Shown piece by piece: positions 9,580 to 17,690 of a stretch of DNA of 64,000 bases. The translations under genes were made by a program, and so were the position numbers. This DNA is from Deltaproteobacteria bacterium IMCC39524 (GTDB lineage Bacteria > Desulfobacterota > Desulfuromonadia > Desulfuromonadales > BM103): assembly GCA_029667085.1 (NCBI GenBank), contig JARUHJ010000001.1, positions 620,001-684,000 of the forward strand, written 5' to 3'. Position 1 is the first letter of the stretch; each line of letters begins with the position of its first letter. The notes under the pieces were generated by a model. The model had not been told where the DNA came from. It did no database searches and saw only the letters and a program-made list of their open reading frames with translations.

Positions 9580-9608
9580 AGAGGCCATGTCTTAATGACA
9601 AAGCCTCT
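9580..9608 (-). terminator. U-tailed hairpin between ardC and radC-like gene
   Basis: On the minus strand AGAGGC pairs with GCCTCT and an inner TGTC pairs with GACA; TTTCTTTT follows. It begins 28 bases after the ardC stop and ends 27 bases before the radC-like start codon, leaving no room for a promoter in between. Confidence 0.7.
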
Positions 9609-9636
9609 TACGCATAGTGAATATATTGTTTAGGTA

Positions 9637-10548
9637 TTATTGGTTAACTACTTGTTTCTCTGTTTCTTTCTTTTCAACCAACTCTGTCAGATAAGAGTAA
9701 GCTCGTTCAGCCGTAGAAGCTGCAGACCAAAGCACGGAGGGATTCTCCTTCAGCACTGATATCCACTCCCCCAGATACTCAGCGTGTTGTATTTTCTCCA
9801 GTGGAACATGAAGATGTGAACACAGGAAAGCAGAGCCTATCTCTGCGACCAGCTCAGCATAACAATACTGACGATCACCAAAACTCTCTCCTTGAGGCAC
9901 GTTCAGCCTCTTCTCTCCCATAGCCCAATGATTCAGTTCATGCAGGATAGTTCCCGCCCATTCTTCACCACTGACAAACTCTTCAACTTTAGGCATCTGG
10001 ATATAGTCGTGTTTGATGTGATATGCAGGTGTACATTTAGGACGGATAGAGATACGTGCACCAGTATTGCGAACGAATTCATCAACCATGGGATTCTTGT
10101 CTTTTGGATTGATTGCTTTCTTGTAGGAAGACTTGGGTGGTGCGTCTATGCCTTTGCACTGCTCGATATTGAAGACGGTATAGCATCTACGGATAAAAGT
10201 GGGCTTGATCTCCCCTGTCTCTGTGTCTACCTGTTCCTCATCACCATCCTTAGGCCCCCAGTAAATGACTGTAGTGCCTTTCTCTCCGGCTTTGACATGT
10301 GCTCCCTCGAACATCTGGCATTGCTTGTATGTGATGAAGTAAGGTTCTGACCATCCATTACGGTTCATAGCGTCCCAAAGGATCAGCGTATTCAGGCCTT
10401 TGTACCTGCGCCTGCTGTATCTGTTCTTTGGTAGCGACATGACATCACCACCCTCGTAAGGTTTGATCCAGGGAGCAGTTCCCTTCTCCAGTTCATCAAT
10501 GAAGCCTTGAACGATACCGTTCAGCTTGTTCTGTACGAAGTTACTCAT
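9637..10548 (-). CDS. ardC: ArdC-like antirestriction/zincin metallopeptidase protein
   Basis: A 303-aa protein with the ArdC layout: an N-terminal ssDNA-binding domain (residues about 1-130, with NxYSRRRYKGLN and the invariant-looking WxTYKQ region) and a C-terminal zincin-like domain with HELNH at 203-207. ArdC proteins of conjugative plasmids bind single-stranded DNA and protect entering DNA from host restriction. It has a good ribosome site (AAGGAG, seven bases before ATG). It lies downstream of the primase and upstream of the radC-like gene. Here it shares an element with a full restriction-modification operon, so it may act on other hosts' systems during transfer. Confidence 0.85.
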   Translation of the reverse strand: MSNFVQNKLNGIVQGFIDELEKGTAPWIKPYEGGDVMSLPKNRYSRRRYKGLNTLILWDAMNRNGWSEPYFITYKQCQMFEGAHVKAGEKGTTVIYWGPKDGDEEQVDTETGEIKPTFIRRCYTVFNIEQCKGIDAPPKSSYKKAINPKDKNPMVDEFVRNTGARISIRPKCTPAYHIKHDYIQMPKVEEFVSGEEWAGTILHELNHWAMGEKRLNVPQGESFGDRQYCYAELVAEIGSAFLCSHLHVPLEKIQHAEYLGEWISVLKENPSVLWSAASTAERAYSYLTELVEKKETEKQVVNQ

Positions 10549-10584
10549 GGTGTTACTCCTTTCAACGTTATGGGTTTAAGTGCT

Positions 10585-10600
10585 GTACTTGGCCAAGTAC
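10585..10600. repeat. 16-bp perfect palindrome in the ardC leader
   Basis: GTACTTGGCCAAGTAC is its own reverse complement. TTCAACG at 10561-10567 and CGTTGAA at 10600-10606 form an outer inverted pair. It lies 37-52 bp upstream of the ardC start, where a repressor or attenuation structure would act. Confidence 0.75.
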
Positions 10601-10616
10601 GTTGAAATAAAAAAAA

Positions 10617-10653
10617 TAGGGATACACAGCCGAGAGGAGGCCATATATCCCTA
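10617..10653 (-). terminator. U-tailed hairpin upstream of ardC
   Basis: On the minus strand TAGGGATA pairs with TATCCCTA around a loop with a GGCC/GGCT inner stem, followed by eight T residues. It is about 70 bases upstream of the ardC start and about 350 bases past the primase stop, so it looks like a leader attenuator rather than a terminator tight to the primase. Confidence 0.75.
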
Positions 10654-11001
10654 AATCGAAGGGGTGCGGTTGCATATACCCAGAGAACCCCATCCAACTA
10701 TTCAAATAGTCTCTGGATATCTCTGTATGTAAACAGAAAGCTTGGTGTGTGCTTATCTGGCTAATAGGGGAAAGTTCTTACATTGATACGTACGTACTGA
10801 TATCAGTGGTCAGCACAAATAGAACACTGAAGGCAATGCCGTCAGGCAATTGCCGACAGTACACGGTAGAGATGCGTACGTGATCACTTCATCACGTCAG
10901 TGGTGCGAGTGGTACGAGTGTAGTCTTTTCAGTAAAGTCTCTTACGTTTCTTTTTATATGGAAGTTTCTTGAAATACACACCACTCATGCCACAAGTCTC
11001 A

Positions 11002-12366
11002 CTATTCTGTACGTAATTTTACCTTCTCGGTGCGCACATCGATGTCTAACCAATAGATTCCATCATTGAGAGTTTTCTCAATGAAGCCTCTCTGTAAAAG
11101 CTCAGAACGCAAAGCCTTTACCGCTAGTGGCTTTGCTCCGTACTCGTAACAGTGCACTTTGTACTTCTCATAAAACGGAGTCTTTTTGATACGTAAGCCT
11201 GGAGAGCTAACGCAACACGTATCGATGAAGTCCGTCAGTACATCCATCTCCGATCTGTACTGCTTAACAGCATCTTCCATTATCTGAGGTGAACACAGGC
11301 CTTCGCGTTGCCAGAGAAGACAACCTTCTACAGCCCAGTTCAATATACCGTCGATCTCTCCGAGCAGCTTTTTATCAAGCTCCATGTCCTTCCTATTTTC
11401 CGCTATTCTCACGCTAAACGGTATCAAGCGCAGTCTCCTCCAGATACCATGATCTGCACCACGTATCTCTGGCTTGTAATTCGTAGCCAGATACACTTTG
11501 AACTCAGGCATGAACTCGAAGTTTTCCTGACGTAGAAAACGAGCCGTTACTGGATCACCACCCGTTATCTGCTTAATCAATGCCTCATCCAGAACATGCC
11601 CTCGTTTCCCCTCAGAGGAGGTCACGAAGCGACGCCCTTTAAGGCGAGCAATATCATTTCTGATACCTTCGTACTTTTTAGCCATCAAAGAATCAGCCTG
11701 CATATTTGCACCATAATCACCCAGCAAGTAGAGCACGGTCTTCAAAAAAGTAGACTTGCCGTTCGCGCCCCCACCAAACAGAATAAACATGCATTGCTCT
11801 GACGTGCTCCCAGTCAGTGCATAACCAATGGCTTTCTGGAGGTACTTGATGAGTTCCTTGTTGCCTCCCATGATTTCATTTAGGAATTTTAGCCACTGAG
11901 GGCACTGAGATTGCGGTTGGTAGGATGCTGGGAGAATATTACTGAGCCACAAATCCTTATTATGCGGAAGCAACTCTCCAGTTCGCAGGTCTATGACTCC
12001 ATTTTGGACATTAAGCAACCACTGGTGACTATCCAAGTCCGACATACAGATGGGCATTAACGGTTCTGCCATTGTCAGCAGGCTGCTAATACGATAGCTA
12101 CTCAGACTTTTGCTCGCCCAGTCACTAAGCTCTTTGCATCTAACTAAATCCTTGTGATTTCGTGCCTCATCGTACAATCCCTTAATAGCCTCTACCGCGA
12201 GATTGTGTACCTGGTTAGTGGAATCAACTTTCCACTGTTTTCCGTTCCAGATCATCCACTGCTTGACCTCAGAACAGTAACGGACCTTATCGCTACATCG
12301 CTCTCGAAAGAGTTCTGCATTGCCTTGATCCGTTAGTTTGTATTCAGTTGTTTTTTCTTGTTTCAT
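11002..12366 (-). CDS. P4-family phage/plasmid primase-helicase (D5/SF3 type)
   Basis: A 454-aa protein with the D5 N-terminal region (residues about 40-170) and a superfamily 3 helicase core: Walker A GGGANGKST at 198-206, a Walker B region at KGRRFVTSSE, then the sensor-like LATNYKPEI and the RRLRLIPF stretch typical of P4 alpha-type helicases. It lacks the long N-terminal Toprim primase domain of full-length P4 alpha, so it may be mainly a replicative helicase. AAGGAG lies six bases before ATG. With the repeat cluster at 13.3-13.7 kb it suggests autonomous replication after excision. Confidence 0.88.
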   Translation of the reverse strand: MKQEKTTEYKLTDQGNAELFRERCSDKVRYCSEVKQWMIWNGKQWKVDSTNQVHNLAVEAIKGLYDEARNHKDLVRCKELSDWASKSLSSYRISSLLTMAEPLMPICMSDLDSHQWLLNVQNGVIDLRTGELLPHNKDLWLSNILPASYQPQSQCPQWLKFLNEIMGGNKELIKYLQKAIGYALTGSTSEQCMFILFGGGANGKSTFLKTVLYLLGDYGANMQADSLMAKKYEGIRNDIARLKGRRFVTSSEGKRGHVLDEALIKQITGGDPVTARFLRQENFEFMPEFKVYLATNYKPEIRGADHGIWRRLRLIPFSVRIAENRKDMELDKKLLGEIDGILNWAVEGCLLWQREGLCSPQIMEDAVKQYRSEMDVLTDFIDTCCVSSPGLRIKKTPFYEKYKVHCYEYGAKPLAVKALRSELLQRGFIEKTLNDGIYWLDIDVRTEKVKLRTE

Positions 12367-12505
12367 TTTTTCTCCTTATAAAATTCCAGCCCTTAAAACA
12401 GCCATTGGAATTTTAATTGTGGGCCGTTTAGACCCCCCAAATTCATTTAATGTTATTTATTTTCAAATAATGAAAGTGAATATCCCGCAAAACCTAGTTT
12501 TTATG

Positions 12506-12524
12506 GGCTTCTAAAGCCTTTTTT
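12506..12524 (+). terminator. Small U-tailed hairpin on the plus strand
   Basis: GGCTT-CTA-AAGCC followed by six T residues. Both flanking genes run on the minus strand, so if real this would end a plus-strand (antisense) transcript. It lies in the 275-bp gap between the primase start and the small gene at 12642. Confidence 0.4.
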
Positions 12525-12641
12525 GCTTCATAGAAAACACTAGAGCAAATTGAATATTATGTTTTGCACGTAAGCCCCCTTCTTTGCCGGCTTTGCGAGA
12601 CATTTCCTCTCAAAATGACGAAGCGCTCATAAGATTTACTT

Positions 12642-12839
12642 TTACAATGACTTTGAACGCTTCTTTGTTAAACGCTTATGCTCTTTTAAAGCCTCTCCAT
12701 AGGTCTCACTGACAAAGACCGGCACACCATAATGATGTACACCAGGCAAAAAATTGGTTCGTGCGCAGTCACGATAATCAAGTTCCTGAATGACACGGTG
12801 CAACTTTTCATCAGGCCTCGAAACAATGATCAAGCTCAT
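12642..12839 (-). CDS. Small hypothetical protein, 65 aa
   Basis: The frame is preceded by a strong GGAGGAG site. The ATG at 12839 (MSLIIVSRPDEKLHR) has the better spacing; an in-frame ATG two codons upstream at 12845 is only two bases from that site. The product is basic at its C-terminus (KEHKRLTKKRSKSL) and has no recognised domain, signal peptide or membrane segment. It follows the 86-aa gene across a hairpin. Function unknown. Confidence 0.6.
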   Translation of the reverse strand: MSLIIVSRPDEKLHRVIQELDYRDCARTNFLPGVHHYGVPVFVSETYGEALKEHKRLTKKRSKSL

Positions 12840-12866
12840 GGTCATACTCCTCCTTTGATAAAATTT

Positions 12867-12903
12867 AAGAGCCCCAGACGCATCTATAGCGGCCAGGGCT
12901 CTT
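12867..12903 (-). terminator. Hairpin between the two small island genes
   Basis: AAGAGCCC pairs with GGGCTCTT (8 bp) around a GGCC-containing loop. On the minus strand AAATTTTATC follows, a weak U-tract. It ends 27 bases before the ATG at 12839, directly against the ribosome site, so there is no space for a separate promoter. Confidence 0.6.
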
Positions 12904-12934
12904 TTGTCTTCTAGATATTCAATTGTGATGTTGG

Positions 12935-13195
12935 CTAGTCGAAGTAAACTGAAACGTCTTCTTTCGGTAGATAACGCTCAACATGATCCTGCCAACGCTT
13001 CTTGCATTCTGCAGCAATTTCCTCCTGAGTAGGAGCAACATAAACTCCTGTTGCCTTCTCACGTTTTGATGCAAGGCCCGAAAGAGACTTCTTAACGTTA
13101 GTAAGAATCTGACGTTTAATAGTCACCTCATCGCGTTTCTTGCCTTTAAGGTTAATGTTCTGGGCTTCAGCCTGTGTGTTTTGATCAACGTTCAT
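12935..13195 (-). CDS. Small hypothetical protein, 86 aa
   Basis: A short charged protein (many K, E, Q) starting MNVDQNTQAEAQNINLKGKK, predicted mostly helical and soluble, with no recognised domain. GGAGG nine bases before ATG supports the start. It lies between the repeat-rich origin-like region and the 65-aa gene. A small DNA-binding or copy-control protein would fit the place, but nothing in the sequence shows it. Confidence 0.6.
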   Translation of the reverse strand: MNVDQNTQAEAQNINLKGKKRDEVTIKRQILTNVKKSLSGLASKREKATGVYVAPTQEEIAAECKKRWQDHVERYLPKEDVSVYFD

Positions 13196-13231
13196 TGTAT
13201 TTACCTCCTCTGGGTGTGTTTTGAACGCAAA

Positions 13232-13260
13232 AAAGCGCAGACCTTTACGGCCTACGCTTT
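13232..13260 (-). terminator. U-tailed hairpin in front of the 86-aa gene
   Basis: On the minus strand AAAGCG pairs with CGCTTT, with inner AGGCC/GGTCT pairing, followed by a run of six T. It ends 36 bases before the ATG at 13195, and the gap is taken up by the ribosome site. Confidence 0.75.
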
Positions 13261-13267
13261 AGTTAAA

Positions 13268-13740
13268 TTTCGCAGATAGCATCTCTGCGTTTTTATTTAT
13301 GCCGCATACTATCAGGCGACAATCCTGTTTACTTCATCACTGAGTCAAGCACGTACCCTATCTTCTAAACTTCCACTTCATGGCGGGAAGAGCCAACTTT
13401 CGCAGATAGCAATTTATACTTGATGCTTCAGTGACGACAGCGTCCCAAGATAGCAATCACATATGCTATCAGTGAAACGATATCCCCCTCTCAGCAAGGT
13501 TTTATCCTTAACAGAATACTGTCAGGCCAGCAATGCTATCTACGCCCACTTCATGGCTGGGTAACCAGACTTCATAGATAGCATTTGCCTTAACCTTACG
13601 GGAATACTGTCAGGCATGTATCCAAACTTACAGACTGTGGTCATTTTACAGTCCGTAAATAGCAGTTCAGCATTTAGTTTTATCCGTGTTTCTTCTCAAT
13701 CCTTTTGAAACGCTGTCATCTCGCATTTCATTGATAGCAT
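13268..13740. repeat. Interleaved short repeats, candidate replication origin (iteron-like)
   Basis: Three repeat families are interleaved. GATAGCA occurs five times forward (13275, 13405, 13449, 13577, 13733) and twice inverted as TGCTATC (13464, 13534), with one degenerate copy at 13658. GAATACTGTCAGGC occurs at 13514 and 13602, with a variant at 13304. CCACTTCATGGCGGG or CTGG occurs at 13373 and 13546. TTTCGCAGATAGCA is repeated exactly at 13268 and 13398. No coding frame is credible in 13196-13929. Such clusters next to a replication helicase are typical of iteron origins or partition sites. No DnaA box was recognised. Confidence 0.65.
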
Positions 13741-13929
13741 ACGAGTAGGATATCCCTAGAAAACGATTCTATTCATTTCACAGACAGAAGGAACGTGAGA
13801 TAATCTATCCAGAAAAGCTTCTTATCATAGCTAGCAACTTTTAACAGGACATTTATCTTATAAATACCTGTTGTTTCGACTTATATTATCTTTTTAGGTA
13901 ATGTTTTTTCTGGGGGAAAAGAGGTGTAT

Positions 13930-15219
13930 TCAGGGGGAAACCAAGTCATTCAAAAGAACCTTACTCATACCTGCTTGCTTATGGCTATGCCATGCCTTGT
14001 TCGCTCCGACATCAATCCTTAAAGAGAAGACACCCTTTACATCAACGTTCTCACCCTTACGGCTGATAACCGGATAACGATCATTGAATCTATACGATTT
14101 ACCATAAGGTTGAGCGACTTCATAACCTTTGGAGCGAAAGACATCTTCAATATATGACGCTATCGCACTGTCATTCTTACGATAGAAGCTACCGACCGTC
14201 TTGGCATTTAACACATACATGATAGTTCCAACCACATCACCTCGACGACATGTCACTACATCACAACACAAGAGCCCATTCTTAGCCAGTTGATCAACAA
14301 TGTCCTTAAGGCTTACGTCTTTGGCTTTAGCAATACGAGCTAAGAGCTCAGGCGCGATAGAGAGTTTGGCATCTACCGTTTTCCATAGCGTGGCTTTGCT
14401 GGTATCGCTCACCTTCTCTAGGTCATAATCAAAGGCAAAAGCACGATAAGGATCAATGATCTTTTCACGTGGGTCTCTGTAGAGATAGGCAGCAAGCAGC
14501 AGCCTTACTGCTTCATCTTTATGTTGTCGAAGACGTGAAAGGGTCTTAAGCGGGACCTTTAAAACACCCTTGACACTTTTTGTTTTGGCTCCACTGATAA
14601 GTTCATTCGGTAGTTTGATCTGTGCAGAGGTGTACTCATCGAAGTTATTCAAGACGTATCTTGCGGCTTCCCCGTATTGTTCCGCTTTATTCTTGATCAC
14701 TGGTTGAGACTTGAGGAGGTAAGGCTTAGCCACATCAGATGAAAAATCACTGCCAGCTGACATGTTCCAATCCCTGACAGAGTACAGCAACCTCTCTCCG
14801 TCTTTTGTAAACAGAGAACAGAGACTTTCTATAATCTCCTTAGCCTTATGTCGACGTATTCCAACGTATTTTTCAACAGCCTTAGCAGACGCAGAGGTCA
14901 ACCTTATTGAGTTAGTTCGTACAATGTCTTCAGTGGGTATGTACCTTTCCACATAGCGACCCTCATCGCCATATTTCTCCTCAAACTCACCTATACGATA
15001 GATACGAGTATCGCCTTCCAGCTTTGGATTAAGTCTTCTGACCTTAACTTTACGTTTGAGTTTGGTTGACTCAGTTGACTCTCCGTAAGCAAACCTCGCC
15101 AACACCAGATATACCAATATCTGTTCAGCACTGATATCGACATTAAGTAGCCTATCAACGACTTTTCTGCTTACACAGAAGTAATTCTTCACTCCTGACT
15201 TTTCTATATCTGACATCAT
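13930..15219 (-). CDS. 429-aa protein of unknown function, possible replication/regulatory protein
   Basis: I do not recognise the family. The protein is basic and largely helical, with segments that read like winged-helix units (for example residues 75-130 with RYIPTEDIVRTNSIRLTSAS). There is no Walker motif, signal peptide or membrane span. The best start is the ATG at 15219, which shares its A with the integrase stop TGA, so the two genes are translationally coupled; a longer TTG start at 15225 is possible. Its 3' end faces the repeat-rich region at 13.3-13.7 kb. An initiator or excision-control role would fit this place and is inference only. Confidence 0.65.
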   Translation of the reverse strand: MMSDIEKSGVKNYFCVSRKVVDRLLNVDISAEQILVYLVLARFAYGESTESTKLKRKVKVRRLNPKLEGDTRIYRIGEFEEKYGDEGRYVERYIPTEDIVRTNSIRLTSASAKAVEKYVGIRRHKAKEIIESLCSLFTKDGERLLYSVRDWNMSAGSDFSSDVAKPYLLKSQPVIKNKAEQYGEAARYVLNNFDEYTSAQIKLPNELISGAKTKSVKGVLKVPLKTLSRLRQHKDEAVRLLLAAYLYRDPREKIIDPYRAFAFDYDLEKVSDTSKATLWKTVDAKLSIAPELLARIAKAKDVSLKDIVDQLAKNGLLCCDVVTCRRGDVVGTIMYVLNAKTVGSFYRKNDSAIASYIEDVFRSKGYEVAQPYGKSYRFNDRYPVISRKGENVDVKGVFSLRIDVGANKAWHSHKQAGMSKVLLNDLVSP

Positions 15220-16511
15220 CACCAATCAGTATCCAACGTATAGTCCAGCTGCCTCAACGCCTCCAATAGTACGCCAGGACGATACCTTTTTCCATATCTA
15301 CCTGTAGTGATTGAACTATTTGAATGACCAAGGATCTCAGCAATGATTGCCTCATCAACTCCTTTTTGCTTAAGGGTATCTGCGACCGTATGCCGGAAGG
15401 AATGAAATACTTTCTTCGGATCCTGAGTAACATGTCTGCGGTTAAACCTGCCATACCAGTTCCCAAGCTTCTTCCCCCATGATCCATATTTGTTAGGTTC
15501 CAGATTCTCCCAAAGCTTAGCTGAGCCAGTCGCTACCCTACCCTTAAGATAATCCCTGAAACCAATATCCAGTAGCAGTGGATGTACAGGTATAAGCCTC
15601 TTACTCCCTTTTGTCTTAACCTTACGCTCACCACCATCGTTAATATCGAAACACAGGATATCATCTACTTCCTTGATATCCTCAACATGCAACTGACAAC
15701 ACTCATCAAGACGCATTCCAGAGTGCATGGCTATCAGTGGTATCCAGAACTTTTCAGGAGTATCAATGTTACGGGGTAGATTCGTAGCAATACGCTTTAG
15801 ATCGTTCAGATTATAGGCCTTACGCTGTTCATGAGCTGCAGTCTCCTGAGGCAAGCTCAACCCTTCAGCGATATTAGACGTCATAATTCCATTCATTACG
15901 CACCACTTGAATAATGAGCTCAATAGCACCAGATACTTATTGATCGTTTTAGCCGTCAGAGTCTCTTCCGCTCCTGCCTCCAATATCTGTTTAACAGACA
16001 TATCCTTATACTGGCCTTTGTTACGCAGGTTAGATGGCAGACGCATCAACTTGGCTCGACAATCAAGACCATCAGCACGTGTAAACAAGCTCAGGTCCTT
16101 ATTTCCGAGAAGCACAACCAGCATGTCAAACATGCACTCAAACTCAAGTTTGGTCTTGGTCGTCCACCTCGGACTCTTATCAGCAACAAAAAGACGAATA
16201 GCCTCTGTAAGGTTAACTTTTGACGTATCCCTATACACGGTAGCCACAACCTTAAGTCGTTGCTTACGCGGTAAATATGAAGCAATAAGTGCAGGTATTT
16301 GTTCATCTTCTATCACTCCTGCTCTTAACAGACCGAACAGAGACTGAATTTTAGCGTTAACACTTGCAGCAAGTAGCTTAGCGGCATCCAAGTTCCTTGT
16401 CTTCAGTGACAGCTTAATCTCTTTGGAAGGAATCAGATGGGTCAGATCAGTGGGGATCTTGATACGGTAATAGTAGGTTTGATTTCGTTTAACGAGGTAA
16501 TTTATTGCCAT
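15219..16511 (-). CDS. Tyrosine recombinase (site-specific integrase)
   Basis: A 430-aa phage-type integrase. The catalytic set is visible: R267 in HSGMRLDE, H370 and R373 in HSFRH, H396 in LGHSN and the nucleophile Y406 in GRYG. The N-terminus (MAINYLVKRNQTYYYRIKIP) matches the SAM-like region of DUF6538-containing integrases. The start at 16511 has AGAGGAG eight bases upstream; an upstream Met at 16559 lacks a site. It lies 130 bp from tRNA-Leu(GAG), the probable attachment region, and overlaps the next gene. It would catalyse integration and excision of the element. Confidence 0.93.
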   Translation of the reverse strand: MAINYLVKRNQTYYYRIKIPTDLTHLIPSKEIKLSLKTRNLDAAKLLAASVNAKIQSLFGLLRAGVIEDEQIPALIASYLPRKQRLKVVATVYRDTSKVNLTEAIRLFVADKSPRWTTKTKLEFECMFDMLVVLLGNKDLSLFTRADGLDCRAKLMRLPSNLRNKGQYKDMSVKQILEAGAEETLTAKTINKYLVLLSSLFKWCVMNGIMTSNIAEGLSLPQETAAHEQRKAYNLNDLKRIATNLPRNIDTPEKFWIPLIAMHSGMRLDECCQLHVEDIKEVDDILCFDINDGGERKVKTKGSKRLIPVHPLLLDIGFRDYLKGRVATGSAKLWENLEPNKYGSWGKKLGNWYGRFNRRHVTQDPKKVFHSFRHTVADTLKQKGVDEAIIAEILGHSNSSITTGRYGKRYRPGVLLEALRQLDYTLDTDW

Positions 16512-16641
16512 GCCCTGTCTCCTCTTTATGACAGTTTGGTACACAAAGTGGTACACCAATCTGCCTTAGTTGGGGCATATCAACTAATGTGAAGAAGCAA
16601 CCTATGGAGCAGATGCTTTTCTATAAATAGCTGTAATCATT

Positions 16642-16728
16642 GCCGAAGTGGTGGAATTGGTAGACACGCACGCTTGAGGGGCGTGTGTTCGAAAGGACGT
16701 GCGAGTTCGAGTCTCGCCTTCGGCACCA
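16642..16728 (+). tRNA. tRNA-Leu (anticodon GAG)
   Basis: The acceptor stem GCCGAAG pairs with CTTCGGC and an encoded ACCA follows. The D-loop GGAATTGGTAGAC and the T-arm GTTCGAGTC are typical. The anticodon loop is CTTGAGG, giving GAG. The long variable arm is that of a class II tRNA. The integrase lies on its 5' side. Confidence 0.97.
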
Positions 16729-16740
16729 TGTAAATAATAA

Positions 16741-16775
16741 GGACCGCAATCAATTGATTGCGGTCCTTTTCTTTT
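16741..16775 (+). terminator. Rho-independent terminator of tRNA-Leu
   Basis: A 26-bp perfect palindrome beginning GGACCGCAATCA, followed by TTTTCTTTT. It starts 12 bases after the CCA end of the tRNA. Confidence 0.92.
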
Positions 16776-16846
16776 ATCCAGCTCAAATTAATGTGTTTAG
16801 AGTTGCGCCATGAGAACAAGGTTCATGTCCTACGGTTTCTTCTGCC

Positions 16847-17515
16847 CTAGAGTCGCTCTATACACGCCTCTCCATCATTCCTTGAATTGTTCACATAAGT
16901 CGACACCGGATGCATCTCCAGCACCTCTTCTTTAGGTGCAATCAAGATATCCTGCAATACGTCCGTATCGTTAAACTCAGGATCAAGCCAGGTATCATAG
17001 TTCTCACTCTCTAGGACAACGGGCATACGGTCATGGATTTGTGCCATCTGCTGCGTAGCGGAGGTCGTGATGATCGTGCAACTCTCTATAGCATCACCGG
17101 TAATATTGTTTTCCCAGAGATCCCACAGGCCGGCAAAGGCGAGAGGCCGCTTATCTGCTCTATAGATGTAGTAGGCCTGCTTCTTGCCACCCTGCTTCTG
17201 CCATTCGTAAAAGCCGCTGGCAAGGACCAGGCATCTTTTGGATTTGATTGCGTCGCGAAAGAGTGGCTTGTGTGCAACGGTTTCTGCACGGGCATTAAAG
17301 GCCGCGGTTATGATGTTTATATCTTTGACCCAGTGAGGGATGAGTCCCCATCTGAAAGCTTTAAGCTTTCGTATGTCGCCTTGTTCTATGATGACGGGGA
17401 TCTGGAGTGTCGGCACAATGTTGTAGCTCAGTGTAAAAGGGAATGCACTGTCTACACCGAAGTGAGTCTTTAAGGAGTCTGCTGATAAGCCTGCTGTTGA
17501 GATACGTCCACACAT
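16847..17515 (-). CDS. SRAP-family (YedK/HMCES-like) abasic-site protein
   Basis: A 222-aa SRAP protein that forms a covalent thiazolidine link with abasic sites in single-stranded DNA. The start is set at 17515 so that the catalytic cysteine becomes residue 2 after Met removal (MCGR). The partner residues are N74 in FNARAE, E104 in SGFYEW and H161 in IHDRMP, matching the YedK set. The upstream extension to 17575 would bury Cys2 and is rejected. It stands alone on the minus strand between the tRNA terminator and the DAC-like gene. Confidence 0.93.
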   Translation of the reverse strand: MCGRISTAGLSADSLKTHFGVDSAFPFTLSYNIVPTLQIPVIIEQGDIRKLKAFRWGLIPHWVKDINIITAAFNARAETVAHKPLFRDAIKSKRCLVLASGFYEWQKQGGKKQAYYIYRADKRPLAFAGLWDLWENNITGDAIESCTIITTSATQQMAQIHDRMPVVLESENYDTWLDPEFNDTDVLQDILIAPKEEVLEMHPVSTYVNNSRNDGEACIERL

Positions 17516-17690
17516 ATTTGCACCATAACACAAATGGAGGACAATAGAAGGACACTTCTGTTCGTGCCCCAGCATCTACACAATCCGGATGATGAAATCA
17601 GGGCAAGCCGCCGCGCAGTAACCGCACAGAATATAATCCTCACGCTAGATCTTGGCTTTGCCGTTTTGAAGATAGATCCCGCGGGTGTTT

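Larger units (their letters stand above)
10549..11001. promoter_or_regulatory. 453-bp intergenic region between primase and ardC
   Basis: No gene is seen. Next to ardC are a 16-bp perfect palindrome (10585-10600) nested in an outer TTCAACG/CGTTGAA inverted pair (10561 and 10600) and a strong U-tailed hairpin (10617-10653). The rest has short repeated words such as TACGTACGT and CAGTGGT but no clear promoter. Confidence 0.5.
1..16640. mobile_element. Right part of an integrated mobile element (island/ICE-like), left end outside window
   Basis: The stretch carries a tyrosine integrase at its right end next to a tRNA-Leu gene, a P4-type primase/helicase, ArdC and RadC-like proteins typical of transferable elements, a repeat-rich origin-like region and a restriction-modification operon. 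Almost all genes are on the minus strand and the DNA is visibly A+T-richer than the sequence right of 16.8 kb. The GGGACAC hairpin family that fills chromosomal gaps from 20 kb onward was not seen here. No relaxase or type IV secretion gene is visible, so whether it is conjugative, mobilisable or satellite-like cannot be decided. The left boundary and both att cores are unresolved. Confidence 0.8.

Noticed and set aside
15254-16347. Frames of 71-146 aa within the integrase gene
   Set aside because: Shadow frames of the recombinase; none has independent support.
16637-16819. 60-aa minus-strand frame overlapping tRNA-Leu (KARLELARPFEHTPLKRACL)
   Set aside because: It is the well-known spurious antisense frame of tRNA-Leu genes and has no ribosome site.
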